A stretch of 64,000 bases of DNA, taken from assembly GCA_030068145.1 (NCBI GenBank), contig JAPJBO010000032.1:496001-560000 (forward strand), read 5' to 3'. Below the pieces are notes generated by a model. That model was not told where the DNA came from. It saw nothing but the letters and a program-made list of their open reading frames with translations, and made no database searches. The translations under genes and the position numbers were made by a program. Origin of the DNA: Diplonema papillatum (lineage: Eukaryota; Euglenozoa; Diplonemea; Diplonemida; Diplonemidae). Shown here one piece after another: positions 10,743 through 22,439 of this stretch; within the stretch, counting starts at the first letter, position 1, and each line of letters opens with the position of its first letter.

Positions 10743-13700
10743 ATGACGCTCAAGCCAACAGAACCGACACCCAATGAGCCGATTAGCGACGATGGCACGC
10801 AAAAAGAGCATATCTACATGGTTGCAGCCGAAAAAGACAAGCGGCGCATTGCTTCCGAAGACGCGAGCTTCTTTTCAACGATGCTCGTCCTTTTTATTGA
10901 GCCGCTGATGGAGCAAGCCAGGAAAACGACTCTGACGGCCAATGATGTTGATCCTCTGCCCGACCGAGACACTGCAGGCACGCAGGCTGACTCTTTTCGC
11001 GACAACTGGGGGCGCCAGATGGATCTTATAAACGAGGAAACCTTCATAGCTGCGACAGACAGGATCATGGCAGTGGAGCCGGAAGGCAAGAAGCAAATCG
11101 TCTGCGATGCCGCCCTGTGGGACCCTTTGCTTGACAAGTTAAAGGCGCACAGGTACAAGACTCAGAGAGACATCCAGGTCTTCCAGGAGGACTCGATGTC
11201 CATTATACGGAACGAGTACAAGTCAAAAGCGCCGAAGTGCATCCGCTGCATGGTTAATATGTGTCCGTTACCCGCAGGATTGCCCGACGTCTCTGGCCTG
11301 CCTCCTGCCGACCCCGTTCACAAACAGCTCGAAGATCCAATGCAGAGATACATGACCGCTGTTCGTAGCTGTCAGCCGAACCTGATTGCCGTTCTCTTCA
11401 ATATGTACAAGATGGACTTCCTCAAGGGCGGTCTTTGGGGCCTCAGCCAAGGCATCGGACCGCTGGTACCGATCTTCCTGTTCCCTTACATCATCGATTC
11501 GCTTGTCACCAACGAAGACCCCACGTGGTATTCGTACATTTATGCCGGGGTCGTCTTCCTTGCAATCATGCTCGTTGCCCTTTGCATGGCGCAGACATTT
11601 CTCACCTCAGCGCGCACTGCCGTCAAAATGAGAGGTTGCCTCGGGGTAGCGATCATGAACAAATCACTGGAAATCTCCCAGCGTGGCTGGGAGTCCGCTG
11701 GTGGTCACTCCAAAATTTTTACGCTCCTGCATTCTGACTGCGAAAGAGTCTTCCAAATTTCGCAAGGCCTTCTCGGGCTCGCACTGTTCGTGCCCACTCA
11801 AGCAGTCATCGCATTCACATACCTTTGCTATATAATGTCGTGGACTGGAGTGCCGGGTCTGATTATCTTGATACTTAGCATGGTGTACTGTGTTTACGTT
11901 GCGGACTCGTTCATAGGATTCATCGTTGAACGAATGATCAAAGCTGACGGGCGGAACAAAAAAGTCCACGAAATTGTCGAAAATATCCGAGGTGTGAAGT
12001 TCTACGGTTGGGAAGACAAGTACGTCGATGACGTGATGAAGCTTCGTGAGGCAGAGTGCCATATTGTCAAGAAGCTTCTGCAGCAGGTATACCTATCCTC
12101 CCCCATTTTGTGGGGGTGTTCTGTTGTCGGAATCGTGAGTAAAGTGTCTTTACCCTCACCTAGGCCTATGTGGGAAATGTTGGAAACACGGTCCACAAAC
12201 GAAAGCTTCCCGTTCTGCTTCCTTCCACGAAAATGCGAATACTTTCTCTTGCGGCAAAGGAACATGGACCAGGTCTGGTGCCTGTTCCATGGCACCGTGG
12301 AGCAGAAGTTATCGCTTAAGAACTGTGTTCACATTATGAGCGCTGCCGATTCAAGACGATCCTCCTCTCCGAAGAAAAGGTCCATTTGAAAACCCGCTGT
12401 CGAAAGCGCCTACCAAGCGCCTACCAAGCGCCTACCAAGCGCCTACCAAGCGCCTACCAAGCGCCTACCAAGCGCCTACCAAGCGCCTACCAAGCACCTA
12501 CCATGCGCCTACCATGCGCCTACCATGCGCCTACCATGCGCAAACCATGCGCCTACCACGCGCCTACCACAAATCCCAGATTTTGAAAAGTGAAAAGCGC
12601 CTACCGCCTACCACGTGCCTACGGTAGGCGTCCATCTATGGTATGTCATCCACCGGAAGGTAGAGAGTCTGCCAGCTTATCCGCGACAGGTTTCAGCGCG
12701 CTGTGCGCTTTGCCCGGTCCCAGAGTCTTTTCACTGACTCGCAGGTGGTCGATCCAAAGGACAACCCTTCGTCAGCAATGAACGTTTTTCTGGGAGAAGG
12801 TGGTCAATCTCGTTCCCTTCGAGTCGATCATCGCTCGTGTGGTGCGGCGCCCTGGCCTGGCCTTGGGTGTCCTTCAAGTGCTTGGTGGTTCAGGGTCTTT
12901 CCAGGTTTGTTGTTGCATCCGGCAAGTGCGTCAGCAAACTCAGTTTCCGTGTCAGTCTTCGTCATGACCTTCTCATTCACGGATGTCTGCAAGTTCTTCA
13001 GCAAGGTCCCGGCCTCCTTTCGAAGCTTTTCTTGGACGTCCAGCGCGAATCGGAGCTTAGAGCATGGAAGCCCGCAGCAGCAGTCCAGCAGTTCCCACAA
13101 GGAGGAGGTCTTCGAGACGAACCCATTCGTTTCGTTGTGGATGGCGTTCCCTGGACAGAAGAGGACGACGAGGTCAAACTTAGCCGGCGCCGTTAAGTTG
13201 TGGGTGGCCCGGTCCAACACGAAGTGAAGACAATGCATTATGCATTTGAGTTTTGACTGACTAGCAGGCATCTGCATTAACAGGCATTTACTTTGCAGGC
13301 TGACTTTGTAGGCATCCTAGCAGGCATCTGACTATGCAAACAGTGGACTATGTAGACATTGGACTAAGAGAAAACTGCTTGCGAACGGTCCCTGGTGATC
13401 AGCCCCGGATGGTGGTGCCGACGTTCCGCTCTGTGTCGGGGCCTGTGAGACGAGTTAGAGTGCAGAAACCATCTATCAGTGAGTTTTCGGTCTCGTCATT
13501 CCTCACGTACTGCTACGGTCGCTGCAAGTTGTTCCGTCGTAAGCGTGTAGCGGGCACGATGCCACTCCGTGCCATGCTGCTCATTTCCTTCAACATTGCA
13601 TGTCTGCTAAGACCAGGCATTGAACTACTGAACCTTGCTCAAAGCGCCTACCAATCAACAGGAATTTGGGGTTGGTAGGCGCCGGAAATGCGGAAAAGCG

Positions 13701-16700
13701 CCTACGAAGCGCCTACCGTGAGCCTAAAAAGCGCCTACCAAATTCACGCGCCTACGGTAGGCGTCCATCTATTACATACAGGAAAGCACGTTCCTTCTAG
13801 CTTGTTTTGGTACTTCTTCTTTCAAGGTTTAAGCTCGGTCTTCAGAACTTGTCGTATCCGCTCAGGATTATTATTTAAAAAAACTCACAGATTGCTAAGC
13901 TCCTCACCGTGAGCAACCTCGCGCCATTTCTGTATCAGGTTGCTGTCCTTGCTGTGTTTGTTGCGTGGGACTCAGACGGGCTGACTTCGGAAAAAGTCTA
14001 CCAGTCACTGTCCTTGACGTACATTTTGCGAGGTACTTTTATCTTATTCCCATTTTTGATCGTGAGCTGGACGCAAGTGAAGGTCGGTTTGATCCGAATT
14101 CAAGACTTTCTGTGCCGCGAAGAAACCGACACAGAGCTGCGAACTAAAAATTACGGTGGGCCTCCGGGATCCGTGGTGACAAAAGGTGCATCTTATGGGT
14201 GGAAAGATGGCAACCCGGTTATATGCGATTTGGACTTGGACATTAAACCTGGTGAGCTCGTCATGATTGTTGGCAAGGTCGGGTGCGGGAAATCGACGCT
14301 CCTGCAAGGCTTGCTGAACGAGGTCACTGAATCGAAGGGTGATACACACTACAAGGGTTCTGTCGCCTACTGCCCGCAAACACCGTGGATCTTCAGCGGT
14401 TCGATTCGGGCAAATATCGAATGGGGTCGCTTGAACTCATCCCGTGAGTTCAGCGACGAAGACTACCAAAAGGTGGTCCGCAATGTCTCTCTTGTTGCTG
14501 ACCTCAAGTCGCAGCTGAAGGATGGGGACGCGACGCTTATCGGCGAGAAGGGCATCAACATTTCGGGCGGTCAAAAGTCCCGTGTTTCGTTGGCGCGCGC
14601 ACTCTATAACGACGCCGACATATACCTGCTTGACGACATTCTCTCCGCTGTGGATGCACACGTCGGTGCTCACATTTTCCAGCACGCCATCGTCAAACAG
14701 CTGAAGGGGAAAACACGTATTCTGACGACGAATCAGTTGCAATTTTTGCAATACGCCGACAAAGCGTATTGCATTGAAAGGGATGAAGCTGCGGGGGTGT
14801 CCCGCTTGGTGCAAGTTGACCCGAAGGCGCGAATGGCTGATATCTCCCCTGGGACGGCGTACTACCAGTTGATCGCCGAGTTCGAGAGACAACAACAGTT
14901 AGCATCGCAGTCGAGGCAAGAAGAGCTTGACAAAGCCTCATCGATCGTATCTACCGCCGTCTCGGATACCACAGCGATGCGCGCATTCAGAGACAAGCAG
15001 TTCAAGGGAGTTGCTCTGACGATAGAAGAAGATGTTGACGAAGGGACCCTCGATTGGAAAGTATACGCCAACTATTACTCGTACTTCGGCGGCAAGTTCT
15101 GGTGGTTCGTTATTGTGTGCGGCCACATAGCATTCAATGTGGCAGACAAGTATGCTCAAATTTGGATCGGCTGGTACGCCGATCGACATGGCCTGCAATC
15201 AGCCGCTTGGGACACCGGATATTATGTTTCGGACAAGTCTGTGGGATTCTGGTTCGGTATCTATGTTGGCATACTCATCGTGGGCTGCATTGTATTGGGC
15301 GCACGAGAGTTCATGTTTGCCAGTGGCGCAGTTAAGCCGTGCTATGCACTGTATCACGACGAACTGCTTGCGCTGCTGAACTCTCCCATCCAGTTTTTTG
15401 ATACCACTCCAGTTGGTCGCATCCTCACTCGCTTCGTGAACGACTGGGAAGCAGTTGATTTTCAGGTGCCGCTGTATACAAGTCAGTGCTTTTTGAGCAT
15501 TAGTCTTCTCGTGGGCTCCCTGATCTTAATGGCCATTACCATTCAGTACTTCTCCGCGATGTTCATCGTCATCTTTGCCGTGATGTGGTATGTAATGCGC
15601 AGGGATGTTGCCTCTTTACAGCTGCGAAGGGTGTTCAATGTGACCAAGAGTCCGATTTCCAACATCTTCGCCGAGAATCTTCGTGGATTGGCTTCGATCC
15701 GGGCTTACAGGCTTCAGGGGCCCGTAAAAGAAGGTCAAGTTCTGGCCTTCGACACGAACCATGCATGTTTCATCAGCGAAAGATACTCTTTCGAGTGGGG
15801 CAGACAGCGAGTCACCATGTTGTCGGCAGTCGTGATGGGGGGTATGATTCTGATGCTTATTGCGATCAAAGACGAACTCACTGGAAGTACCTTGGGACTC
15901 ATGATTTCGCAAGGCGTATTCATAGTCATCACAGTTGCACAAGCGTTTCTCATGAAACAGCAGATGGACCTAGCCATGAACTCCACTGAACGCGTACTGG
16001 CTTTCTGCCACCTTCCCCCAGAAGAGACTGAGGAAATGCGCGCCAATTGCCTTCCGCTCCCTGCAAACTGGCCTTCGTCAGGTCGACTCGAGATTCAAAA
16101 CATGAATGTAAGATACCGCCCAGAGCTGCCGCTTGCGGTGAACTCGTTGAGCTTGGTCATCGAGCCACGTTGGAAAGTCGGCATTGTTGGACGAACGGGC
16201 AGCGGAAAGTCAACACTTCTCAAGACATTGTTCCGTCTGATGACTCCGGAAGACGGATTCCATTTGATTGTGGACGGGTTTGACTGTACGAGGTTGTCGG
16301 TGAGAGACCTTCGGTCCATATTCGCAATCATTCCCCAAGAACCAGTGCTGTTCGCAGCTAGCGTGAAGCACAATATTGATCCTTTAGGTACAGCTTCAGA
16401 CGAGAAGATTCGAGAGGCTCTCAGACAGTGCCACTTGGAATCGGCTTTGAAAGAGAGGGCTGCAGAAGGTCAGGATATCTTGAACATCATGATTACAGAC
16501 GACGCTCTTTCTGTTGGTCAGAGGCAGATGTTGTGCCTTGCGCGTGCTCTGATCATGCAGAGAAAGTTCCTTTTGCTCGATGAAGCGACAGCTTCTGTCG
16601 ATGTGCATACCGACATGCTTATTCAAGAAACCCTCCGCACAGCCTTTGCCGACTGTACTGTGCTCACCATTGCGCACAGATTAAACACCATAACGAATTC

Positions 16701-16833
16701 AGACCGTATCTTGGTAATGACTTCGACAGATGGGGTTGGACACCTTGCTCAATTCGGCTCCTACGGTGAATTGCTTGAAGACAGGAACGGCATTTTTTAC
16801 AACTTAGCCAAGCAGGCTAACCTTATTGACTAA
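10743..16833 (+). CDS. ABCC/MRP-type ABC transporter (two exons)
   Basis: Exon 1 is 10743-12134 and exon 2 is 13939-16833, joined in phase 0 (GTGAGT donor at 12135, TATCAG acceptor ending 13938), giving about 1,428 residues, usual for a full transporter lacking the extra N-terminal TMD0. Layout is TMD1 (about 213-530), NBD1, TMD2 (about 790-1080), NBD2. NBD1 has Walker A GKVGCGKST (from 576), signature SGGQ (673-676) and Walker B LLDD (Asp696-Asp697, Asp in place of the catalytic Glu). NBD2 has Walker A GRTGSGKST (from 1215), signature LSVGQ (1321-1325) and Walker B LLLDE (Asp1345-Glu1346). One degenerate and one canonical ATPase site is characteristic of subfamily C. By family it exports organic anions or conjugates across a membrane; the substrate is unknown. 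ATG 10743 is the first in-frame start, and a conserved SFFSTMLVLFIEPL segment follows. A further 5' exon cannot be excluded. Confidence 0.93.
12406..12640 (+). repeat. 11-bp tandem array GCGCCTACCAA (intronic, left)
   Basis: Roughly fifteen copies of GCGCCTACCAA and variants ending CAT or CAC run from 12406 to about 12572, then a short gap and further units. The cluster closes with the inverted repeat CGCCTACGGTAGGCG and the terminal motif TCCATCTATG (ending 12640). Confidence 0.9.
13644..13772 (+). repeat. 11-bp repeat cluster (intronic, right)
   Basis: A second, looser cluster of GCGCCTACC units, including one inverted unit (GGTAGGCGC near 13673). It ends with the same CGCCTACGGTAGGCG inverted repeat and CCATCTAT as the left cluster. 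It could be the other end of one inserted element or a separate solo copy. Confidence 0.8.
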
Positions 16834-19159
16834 GGGCAGCACAATATCCATGATAGTCTTTGTGGCCGAACTATCAATGCGTACTGATTTCTTCGTTTTG
16901 CGTCTTCTTGTTGCGTTAGTGGGAGTCATTTGCAAGCAAATGAGTACCACACTATCGTGTTTTGAAGAAACAATGCATTGTAAACACAAAAGTGAACGCT
17001 GGCAGCGTGCTTGGGAGAAGAGTAGCCTAACGTTCATCACTAACAGGCTAATCCTCGCCCGGCACTTACTCGGACTGATATCCTCGAGGATGAAGTCAAC
17101 TGGGGCACAGTTCCCCATTGCAAGCTACCGTGCTGCGCGGAATTTGATAACGGAGTACGACTGCGTGTTTAACAGGCTAATCCTCCCCTGGCACATACAA
17201 ACAAACATACAACTATTTTTTTCTTTTCGTCATTTTCTTCAATCTTGCGACTTCGCTCGGCCCTGCACTCTGAAGTTCTTCAATCTGTGCGATTCTAACA
17301 TCGTCTCTCCCCTCAGCATTTCATGATGGATGCTCCTCTTTATATGTAAACGAAAGGACAAAAATCATCTACAAGCGAACAACAGTCTAAAACAGACGGG
17401 AAGATACATGGAAAAGTATCACTGCACAATGACAGTCAAGAAGACATCAATGATTTCCCATTCTGTTCCTTTTGTTCTCGCTAGACCAGGGAGCTTTTGG
17501 CTTCATTGTTCAGCGACGTGTAATTTGCCGTCGTAGACATTGCAAAGCATTTCACACCATATCGTTGGCAGAGCAAACCAAGCGGCGACTGCCTCGGCGT
17601 CAGTTAATAGCAAAGCTTGTCATGCTATTGTTGGTATCTGCCAAGGTGGCCCTTCTGGTACAAAGGGACAACAGTTCGCATACTCATGCGCTTGTGTACA
17701 CAAACCCCATGTCCAGGACTTGCTCCGCGGCATGTTATTGTCTTTTTTTTCAGTCGAGCCGCGTGGTGAAGTCCCTTTCAAGTCGTCTCTCTAGAACCAA
17801 ACGAGTCAGTTTTCTGCATCAACAAGGCTGAACCCCATGAAGTCGTCAGAACATGCATTCTCGTCTTTTTCGTTTATTTTCCGGCGACGAAGGCGAAGAA
17901 AATTGTCGGCAAAGGGCAAGGGTCATCCCTAACTCAGCTACGACCATGCTCACAGCAGCGTTTCCTTTTGCGAGCACGCAAAGTGCACCAGGGAAAGCCT
18001 GCTGCACATCCGGCTCTGCGATGCGTGAAGAACCCGACGCGATCTAGACCCAATAAATACTGTACAGTGGAGAAGAAAAACAGCAAGAGTGCCAGGCTGC
18101 CTGTGCCACTGTCACTCTGCCCTATGGCAACCGTTTTCCGAGTGATGAACGACGTCTTCAGTCGCCGCGTGGCACGCCATGGGTTTGGCGTTTACAATAC
18201 AAGCCACTCTGCAGAGGGTTGTCCACGCTCGCATGGGTGAGCCGCTATATCCTGTCTTTTCGAAAAAGCATGGTATGCGAGGGCATGGCTCCAGTCTGTC
18301 TACCACAACCGCCTGTTGTTTGACACTTTTCCATGGTCAGCACAACCCAATCGTGCCAGGGCTTCACTTTGCTCTTATTCTTTTTCAGAGAGCAATAGCA
18401 CACAGTCCAACCTTTTAGAGATCATTTTCTTCCGTGCCGGCACTCATCTTTTCCCACTTTTTGCTTCATCCCCACCGCCCCGTTTGCATTCCTCCATTCC
18501 AATCGGCACCTCACTCTTTTCCTTTTGGTGCTTCAACCATTGGGTTCTAGACTCCGTGTCCACTGATGAAGTACGTCACCGCAAACCGTGGTGTTTTCAC
18601 TTGTCCCGAATTCAGCTTAAATCAGTCAGCCGTTATGGTCGGGTGCAGATGACGGGTTTACGATTTGAACAAGACTCTTCTTGTGGCACTATGTTCCATT
18701 CTTGTCCACAAGTGCCCACTAAGCAAGCCTTCTCCATGTTCCAGCCAGGGGAGTAGAACCGAAGTTGCCGAAAATCGGGAGTTAAGGGCGGTAGAGAACT
18801 GATTTCTGTTCAAATCATCATAGCACGACTTTAGACTCGTCTTGTGCAGAAAAGCTCCAACAAAATCTCTACAATGTTTTTTCCTCCCGATTTGGGACTC
18901 TCTTTGTAGAAATTCTGGAAATCGGCTTTGCGACTGATCTCGGACCTCTTGTCGAGGTCGGCGAAATCTCCATTTTTCACCATGCTTTCCGTCTCTTTCG
19001 CACTTCTGGGCGACTTTCTGATCAGCTTCTGGCTCACACGCCCTCGATAACCTCATCTGTACCGATTTTGAGGCTGAACAACACCCTCAAGGGCCCAAAA
19101 ACATGAAAAATGGTAAAGATAATAAAATAGACAAGATTTACACTACCCTAGAGCTATGG
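16834..19159. other. Downstream region without recognisable gene
   Basis: Begins with the ABC transporter 3' UTR. ORFs of up to about 166 codons occur but show no known motif. A dispersed repeat pair member lies at 16903-16950, and the phrase AACAGGCTAATCCTC recurs at about 17042 and 17170. No RNA gene was identified. Confidence 0.45.
16903..16950. repeat. Dispersed repeat, copy 1
   Basis: A 48-bp stretch ending GCAAATGAGTACCAC matches 20209-20256 with about seven differences, same orientation. Sequence beyond it (GAACGCTGGCAGC versus GAACACTGCCAGC) is also related, so both are probably relics of one interspersed family. Confidence 0.65.
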
Positions 19160-19828
19160 TGGCTGCATACGGCTGCATACGCGTATGCACCCAAACCTGC
19201 ATACACATACGCATACGCATACGCATACACATACGCATACGGCGCTGCATACGGCTATGCATACATACGCATTCGTATGCATACAGCTATGCATATGGCT
19301 GTGACTCCTCTAGCAATGCACCTCCTTCGTCCAGGACGAAGGGGGAGTCGAAAAGGATACTTAAAAGCAGAGTTTCGTGAGTGTCGACGGAACCTATGTC
19401 TGCCGTAACCCGGGGTACACGGGCAAGTGTGTTCACTCCCGTAAGCCGACGAGCCGCGCTCTGATGAGGCAACCGAAGCTGGGTGTCTCAGGATCTGCTG
19501 AGCAACAGGCTGGCGGAAAGCCGCCCACGTGGTGCGGGCCTTTTCCGCCAGCCCGTTGTAGGCTGTCGTGTGCCATGAAGCATGCTCGTTCAGTGCTTCG
19601 AGCTGGCGTTCGACGTCGTCGGGGAAAAAGCGAGGCAGACATTGACCGTGGCATGCATCCTCATCGACCTGCTTTCTACCTCGTAGTCTACTTGCCAGTA
19701 CATTGCATTGTTACACGGTGAGGTCCTGGCCTCACACCGCCCCACATATGCATACGTATGCAGCCGGATGCGTATGCATATTTTCAAATCTGCATACGCA
19801 TACGCATACATATGCACGTATGCAGCCA
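19160..19828. mobile_element. MITE-like element with GCATAC arrays
   Basis: A 669-bp segment bounded by the 12-bp inverted repeat TGGCTGCATACG (19160-19171) and CGTATGCAGCCA (19817-19828). Just inside each end are tandem hexamers GCATAC/GTATGC (19160-19292 and 19741-19828). The middle has no recognisable ORF. No clear target-site duplication was found, so the mobile-element call is tentative. Confidence 0.5.
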
Positions 19829-20401
19829 GCCCAGCCCTACGGGGGGGGGACTCCGGGGGGGGGTTCTCCGCTATGCCGGCAAGTGTCCGCCAAAGTCTAA
19901 CTGACACGTTCCCTTTTAGATATAAGCGAATTTCCCCCTTGAAAACCCCCATTCCAACAGTCTTGAGCGAACCGTAACTCTAAAAAAAAGCAAGTTCTGT
20001 TGCATGTCTTCTGTTATAGAGTTTAGTGACTTCTCAGGGAACCCCATTTCCCCTTTGTTGGGGTAGAACCTAAGGTTGTGTTCACACCCGAGCAGGACCG
20101 ACCGACAATCCAAACATTTGGCAGACGATCACTAGCAAAGGTGTAGAAGGAAAACTTACACTCAACTTGCTGATTATTGCACACCCCTTTCTCTTGTTCG
20201 CACTACCTGCTCTTGTTGCATTAGTGGAGAGTCATCTGCGTGCAAATGAGTACCACTTTACTCTGAGTGCAACACTGCTGCGCGTTCTTTATAGGAGACC
20301 TGACGTGTGTGCAAAAGACCTGTTTTGTATCTTTACATTCGAACACTGCCAGCTTTCTTTTTTCTTACTGTCGCCGGAGTAGTCTGTTGTTCGAAAATAA
20401 T
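19829..20401. other. Stretch without recognisable gene
   Basis: Contains a G-rich tract near 19847-19863, the short motif TAACTCTAAAAAA (about 19976, also seen near 5017 and 9159) and the second copy of the dispersed 48-bp repeat. No gene is seen. Confidence 0.45.
20209..20256. repeat. Dispersed repeat, copy 2
   Basis: Partner of 16903-16950, same orientation. Confidence 0.65.
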
Positions 20402-20407
20402 TTGTTG

Positions 20408-21432
20408 CATAGATGGCCGTTATATAACGTTATATAACGTTATATAACGTTATTCCCGGAGTTATTTGTTACCCCCCCCCTAAATCCAGAAAAACCGTTA
20501 TTGACCGTTATAAAACCGTTATTTGCCATTTTTGGTCGAAAAATAACGTTATTTGGCCGTTATAACGTTATATAACGTTATAGTAACGTTATATAACGTT
20601 ATATAACGTTATATAACGTTATATAACGTTATTATAACGTTATTTTCGTCGCATGATACCGTTGTAGGGAGAAATCTGTAGGGGAGACCCCTCGCAAATT
20701 TTTTTTTTGTAGGAAAAGAAACTTGTTTCTTTGAAGACTAATAATAATCCGAACGACAGGTTTGCCGCTCCCAATCCGTCCAGAGGAACAAAGTAGCTTG
20801 CTTCCCCTCCCTCCCTTCCCACTTGCTTCATTTTTCTTCGGAGTTCCCGTGGCACCACTTCATGTGGTCAGCAGCAAGATTAACAGCTTTCTGGCTTCAC
20901 CTTTTGCTCCAACTATACTGCGCACGGCAAGCAGAGCAGGAGCGGAGGACGAGAGTGACAGACACAAGCATAGGAGTGAGGGTTTTATTATCTCCCTGTG
21001 GCGAGTGAAATCGCGTGTTTTCAGCTCGTTTTGAGGCAAATCCGGTAGTGTTTGACCCTCAGTGCTCAAAGATCTGTGAAGAAGACCCCTCCTGTGAAAG
21101 TTCCAGTCAAGCACCGTCTGCTAAGAAACGGAGGTCGAAGGTACTACCAAAATAGGCCAAAATCTGAGAAAATCGGCAAAAATGGCCAAAAACCACCAAA
21201 TATGGCCAGAATTCTGGAATAAGGGTAAAAATGGCCGAAATCTGGAAAAATCGGCAAAAAATGGCCAAAATCTGAAATTCCCAAAAACCGTTATTTGCGT
21301 TATTTTTTCCGTTATTTTGCGTTTTCGACCGTTATATAACGTTATATAACGTTATATAACGTTATGACCATAACGTTATGACCGTTATAACGTTATATAA
21401 CGTTATATAACGTTATCAACCGGCCATCTATG
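20408..21432. mobile_element. MITE-like element with TTATATAACG arrays
   Basis: A 1,025-bp element with perfect 12-bp terminal inverted repeats, CATAGATGGCCG (20408-20419) and CGGCCATCTATG (21421-21432), flanked by the direct repeat TTGTTG (20402-20407 and 21433-21438) as a likely 6-bp target-site duplication. Inside each terminus are arrays of the 10-bp palindromic unit TTATATAACG (20420-20452, 20540-20645, 21329-21417). The centre has no long ORF; a repetitive ...AAATGGCCAAAA... patch lies at about 21150-21280. Non-autonomous DNA transposon is the simplest reading. Confidence 0.75.
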
Positions 21433-21684
21433 TTGTTGCCTCTTTTTCAGGGGCTTCAGCCCAACTCCTTTAAACAACTCGAGCGCACATTCAGTTCCCA
21501 CTTCCTGCTTCATCCCTTCCAGCTTCTTCTCATTTACTTTACATCTACAGGTATCATCCTGCATCCAGCTTCTTCATCGGAGCAAGCTGGGATTTCGCCC
21601 CCAACAAGCAAAACACGTACCGCGAGCTTGCACATAGAGCGAGCTTGATGTCGGCCAACGTTTCTAGAGAGACTGGCTTTAGAA
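21433..21684. other. Short stretch without gene
   Basis: T/C-rich sequence without recognisable coding content, between the MITE-like element and the next tandem repeat. Confidence 0.4.
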
Positions 21685-21930
21685 GCCTTGATTTGAGCTG
21701 AGTCAACTTTTCGGAAAGGACTGGTCTTGAGAGGCCTTGCTGTGCGTCAAGTTTTTCGAAGGGACTGAGGCCTTGCTGTGAGTCACCTTTTCCGAAAGGA
21801 CTGCTCTTGAGAGGACTGGTTTTGAGAGGCCTTTGCTGTGAGTCAACCTTTTTCTTCCGAAGGGACTTCTTGAGAGGCTTTGCTGTGAGTCACCTTTTCC
21901 GAGTCTTGAGAGGCCTTGCTGTGAGGCTGT
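21685..21930. repeat. Degenerate tandem repeat (GAGGCCTTGCTGTGAGTCAC)
   Basis: About five imperfect units of 45-70 bp, each combining GAGGCCTTGCTGTGAGTCA with a TTTTCCGAAAGGACT segment. Purely repetitive, no coding role. Confidence 0.7.
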
Positions 21931-21985
21931 CTGTGCGGTTGGCTGTGACAAGTCCACTCCTGCATTCACAAATTTTGCAGCAAGG
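21926..21985. repeat. Fragment of the interspersed repeat at 40675 and 55863
   Basis: The sequence starting GGCTGTCTGTGCGGTTGGCT and extending through a TTTGCAGCA motif is shared with 40677-40738 and 55864-55922. It marks a third, truncated copy of that family. Confidence 0.75.
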
Positions 21986-22049
21986 CCAAAGACAGGAACC
22001 ACAGATGCCAGCACATGGGTACTTCACTGGCTTACCTTAAAAAAAAAAA

Positions 22050-22300
22050 AACGTGTTTTTCGAAACGCAGCCAAGGCAAGCAGTACCTTTGCTGTGGGTG
22101 AAAGCCCCTTACTTCGTATCTAGCGTCCGAGCTGCGCACCTACCCTCCCGGGCGTAAAAGATCCTGCCCCAAGCTGCAAACCCGCACTCGGTTGCCCTGC
22201 GGGCCCCCTCGTGGATTGGATTGATTCTCAGTGTTTTTAGCCTTCCTTCTAGATACGGCCTTGTGAAGAGGCCGACTCGAAAGAGAGCGAAAAACGCAAC
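22050..22300 (+). repeat. Family A fragment (block and head)
   Basis: Carries two blocks typical of family A: the CGTGTTTTTCGAAACGC...GGCGTAAAAGATCCTGCC block (as at 40239-40360) and the head CCCGCACTCGG...GAAGAGGCCGACTCGAAAG (as at 35164, 50247 and 54801). A short A12 run precedes it at about 22038. Confidence 0.8.
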
Positions 22301-22439
22301 AAAAACAGGAATAATTAGCACCAAAGAACAAGTTCACAATGAATGGCGACGATGTCGGACGAATTTGGTGATCCGAAAAGCTGGTCTTTGAGGTTTCGCG
22401 CGACACCAACCAAGGTATGCCCACTTGCGAGTCATTGAA

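Larger units (their letters stand above)
12135..13938 (+). other. Intron of ABC transporter gene
   Basis: This 1,804-bp intron has donor GTGAGT and acceptor TGTATCAG. Splicing joins ...SVVGI to VAVLAVF..., restoring a continuous TMD1 helix. Stops lie in the read-through frame from 12387. The intron contains two clusters of an 11-bp tandem repeat (described separately) around about 1 kb of anonymous sequence with an unrecognised minus-strand ORF (12828-13277). Confidence 0.85.

Noticed and set aside
12135-12389. Read-through end of ABC exon 1 as a genuine C-terminus
   Set aside because: The GTGAGT donor is followed by anonymous residues, and splicing to 13939 restores a typical TMD1 and NBD1 in phase.
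12828-13277. Minus-strand ORF of 149 codons within the ABC intron as a gene
   Set aside because: No recognised motif and no start context; could be a transposon remnant, but support is insufficient to annotate it.
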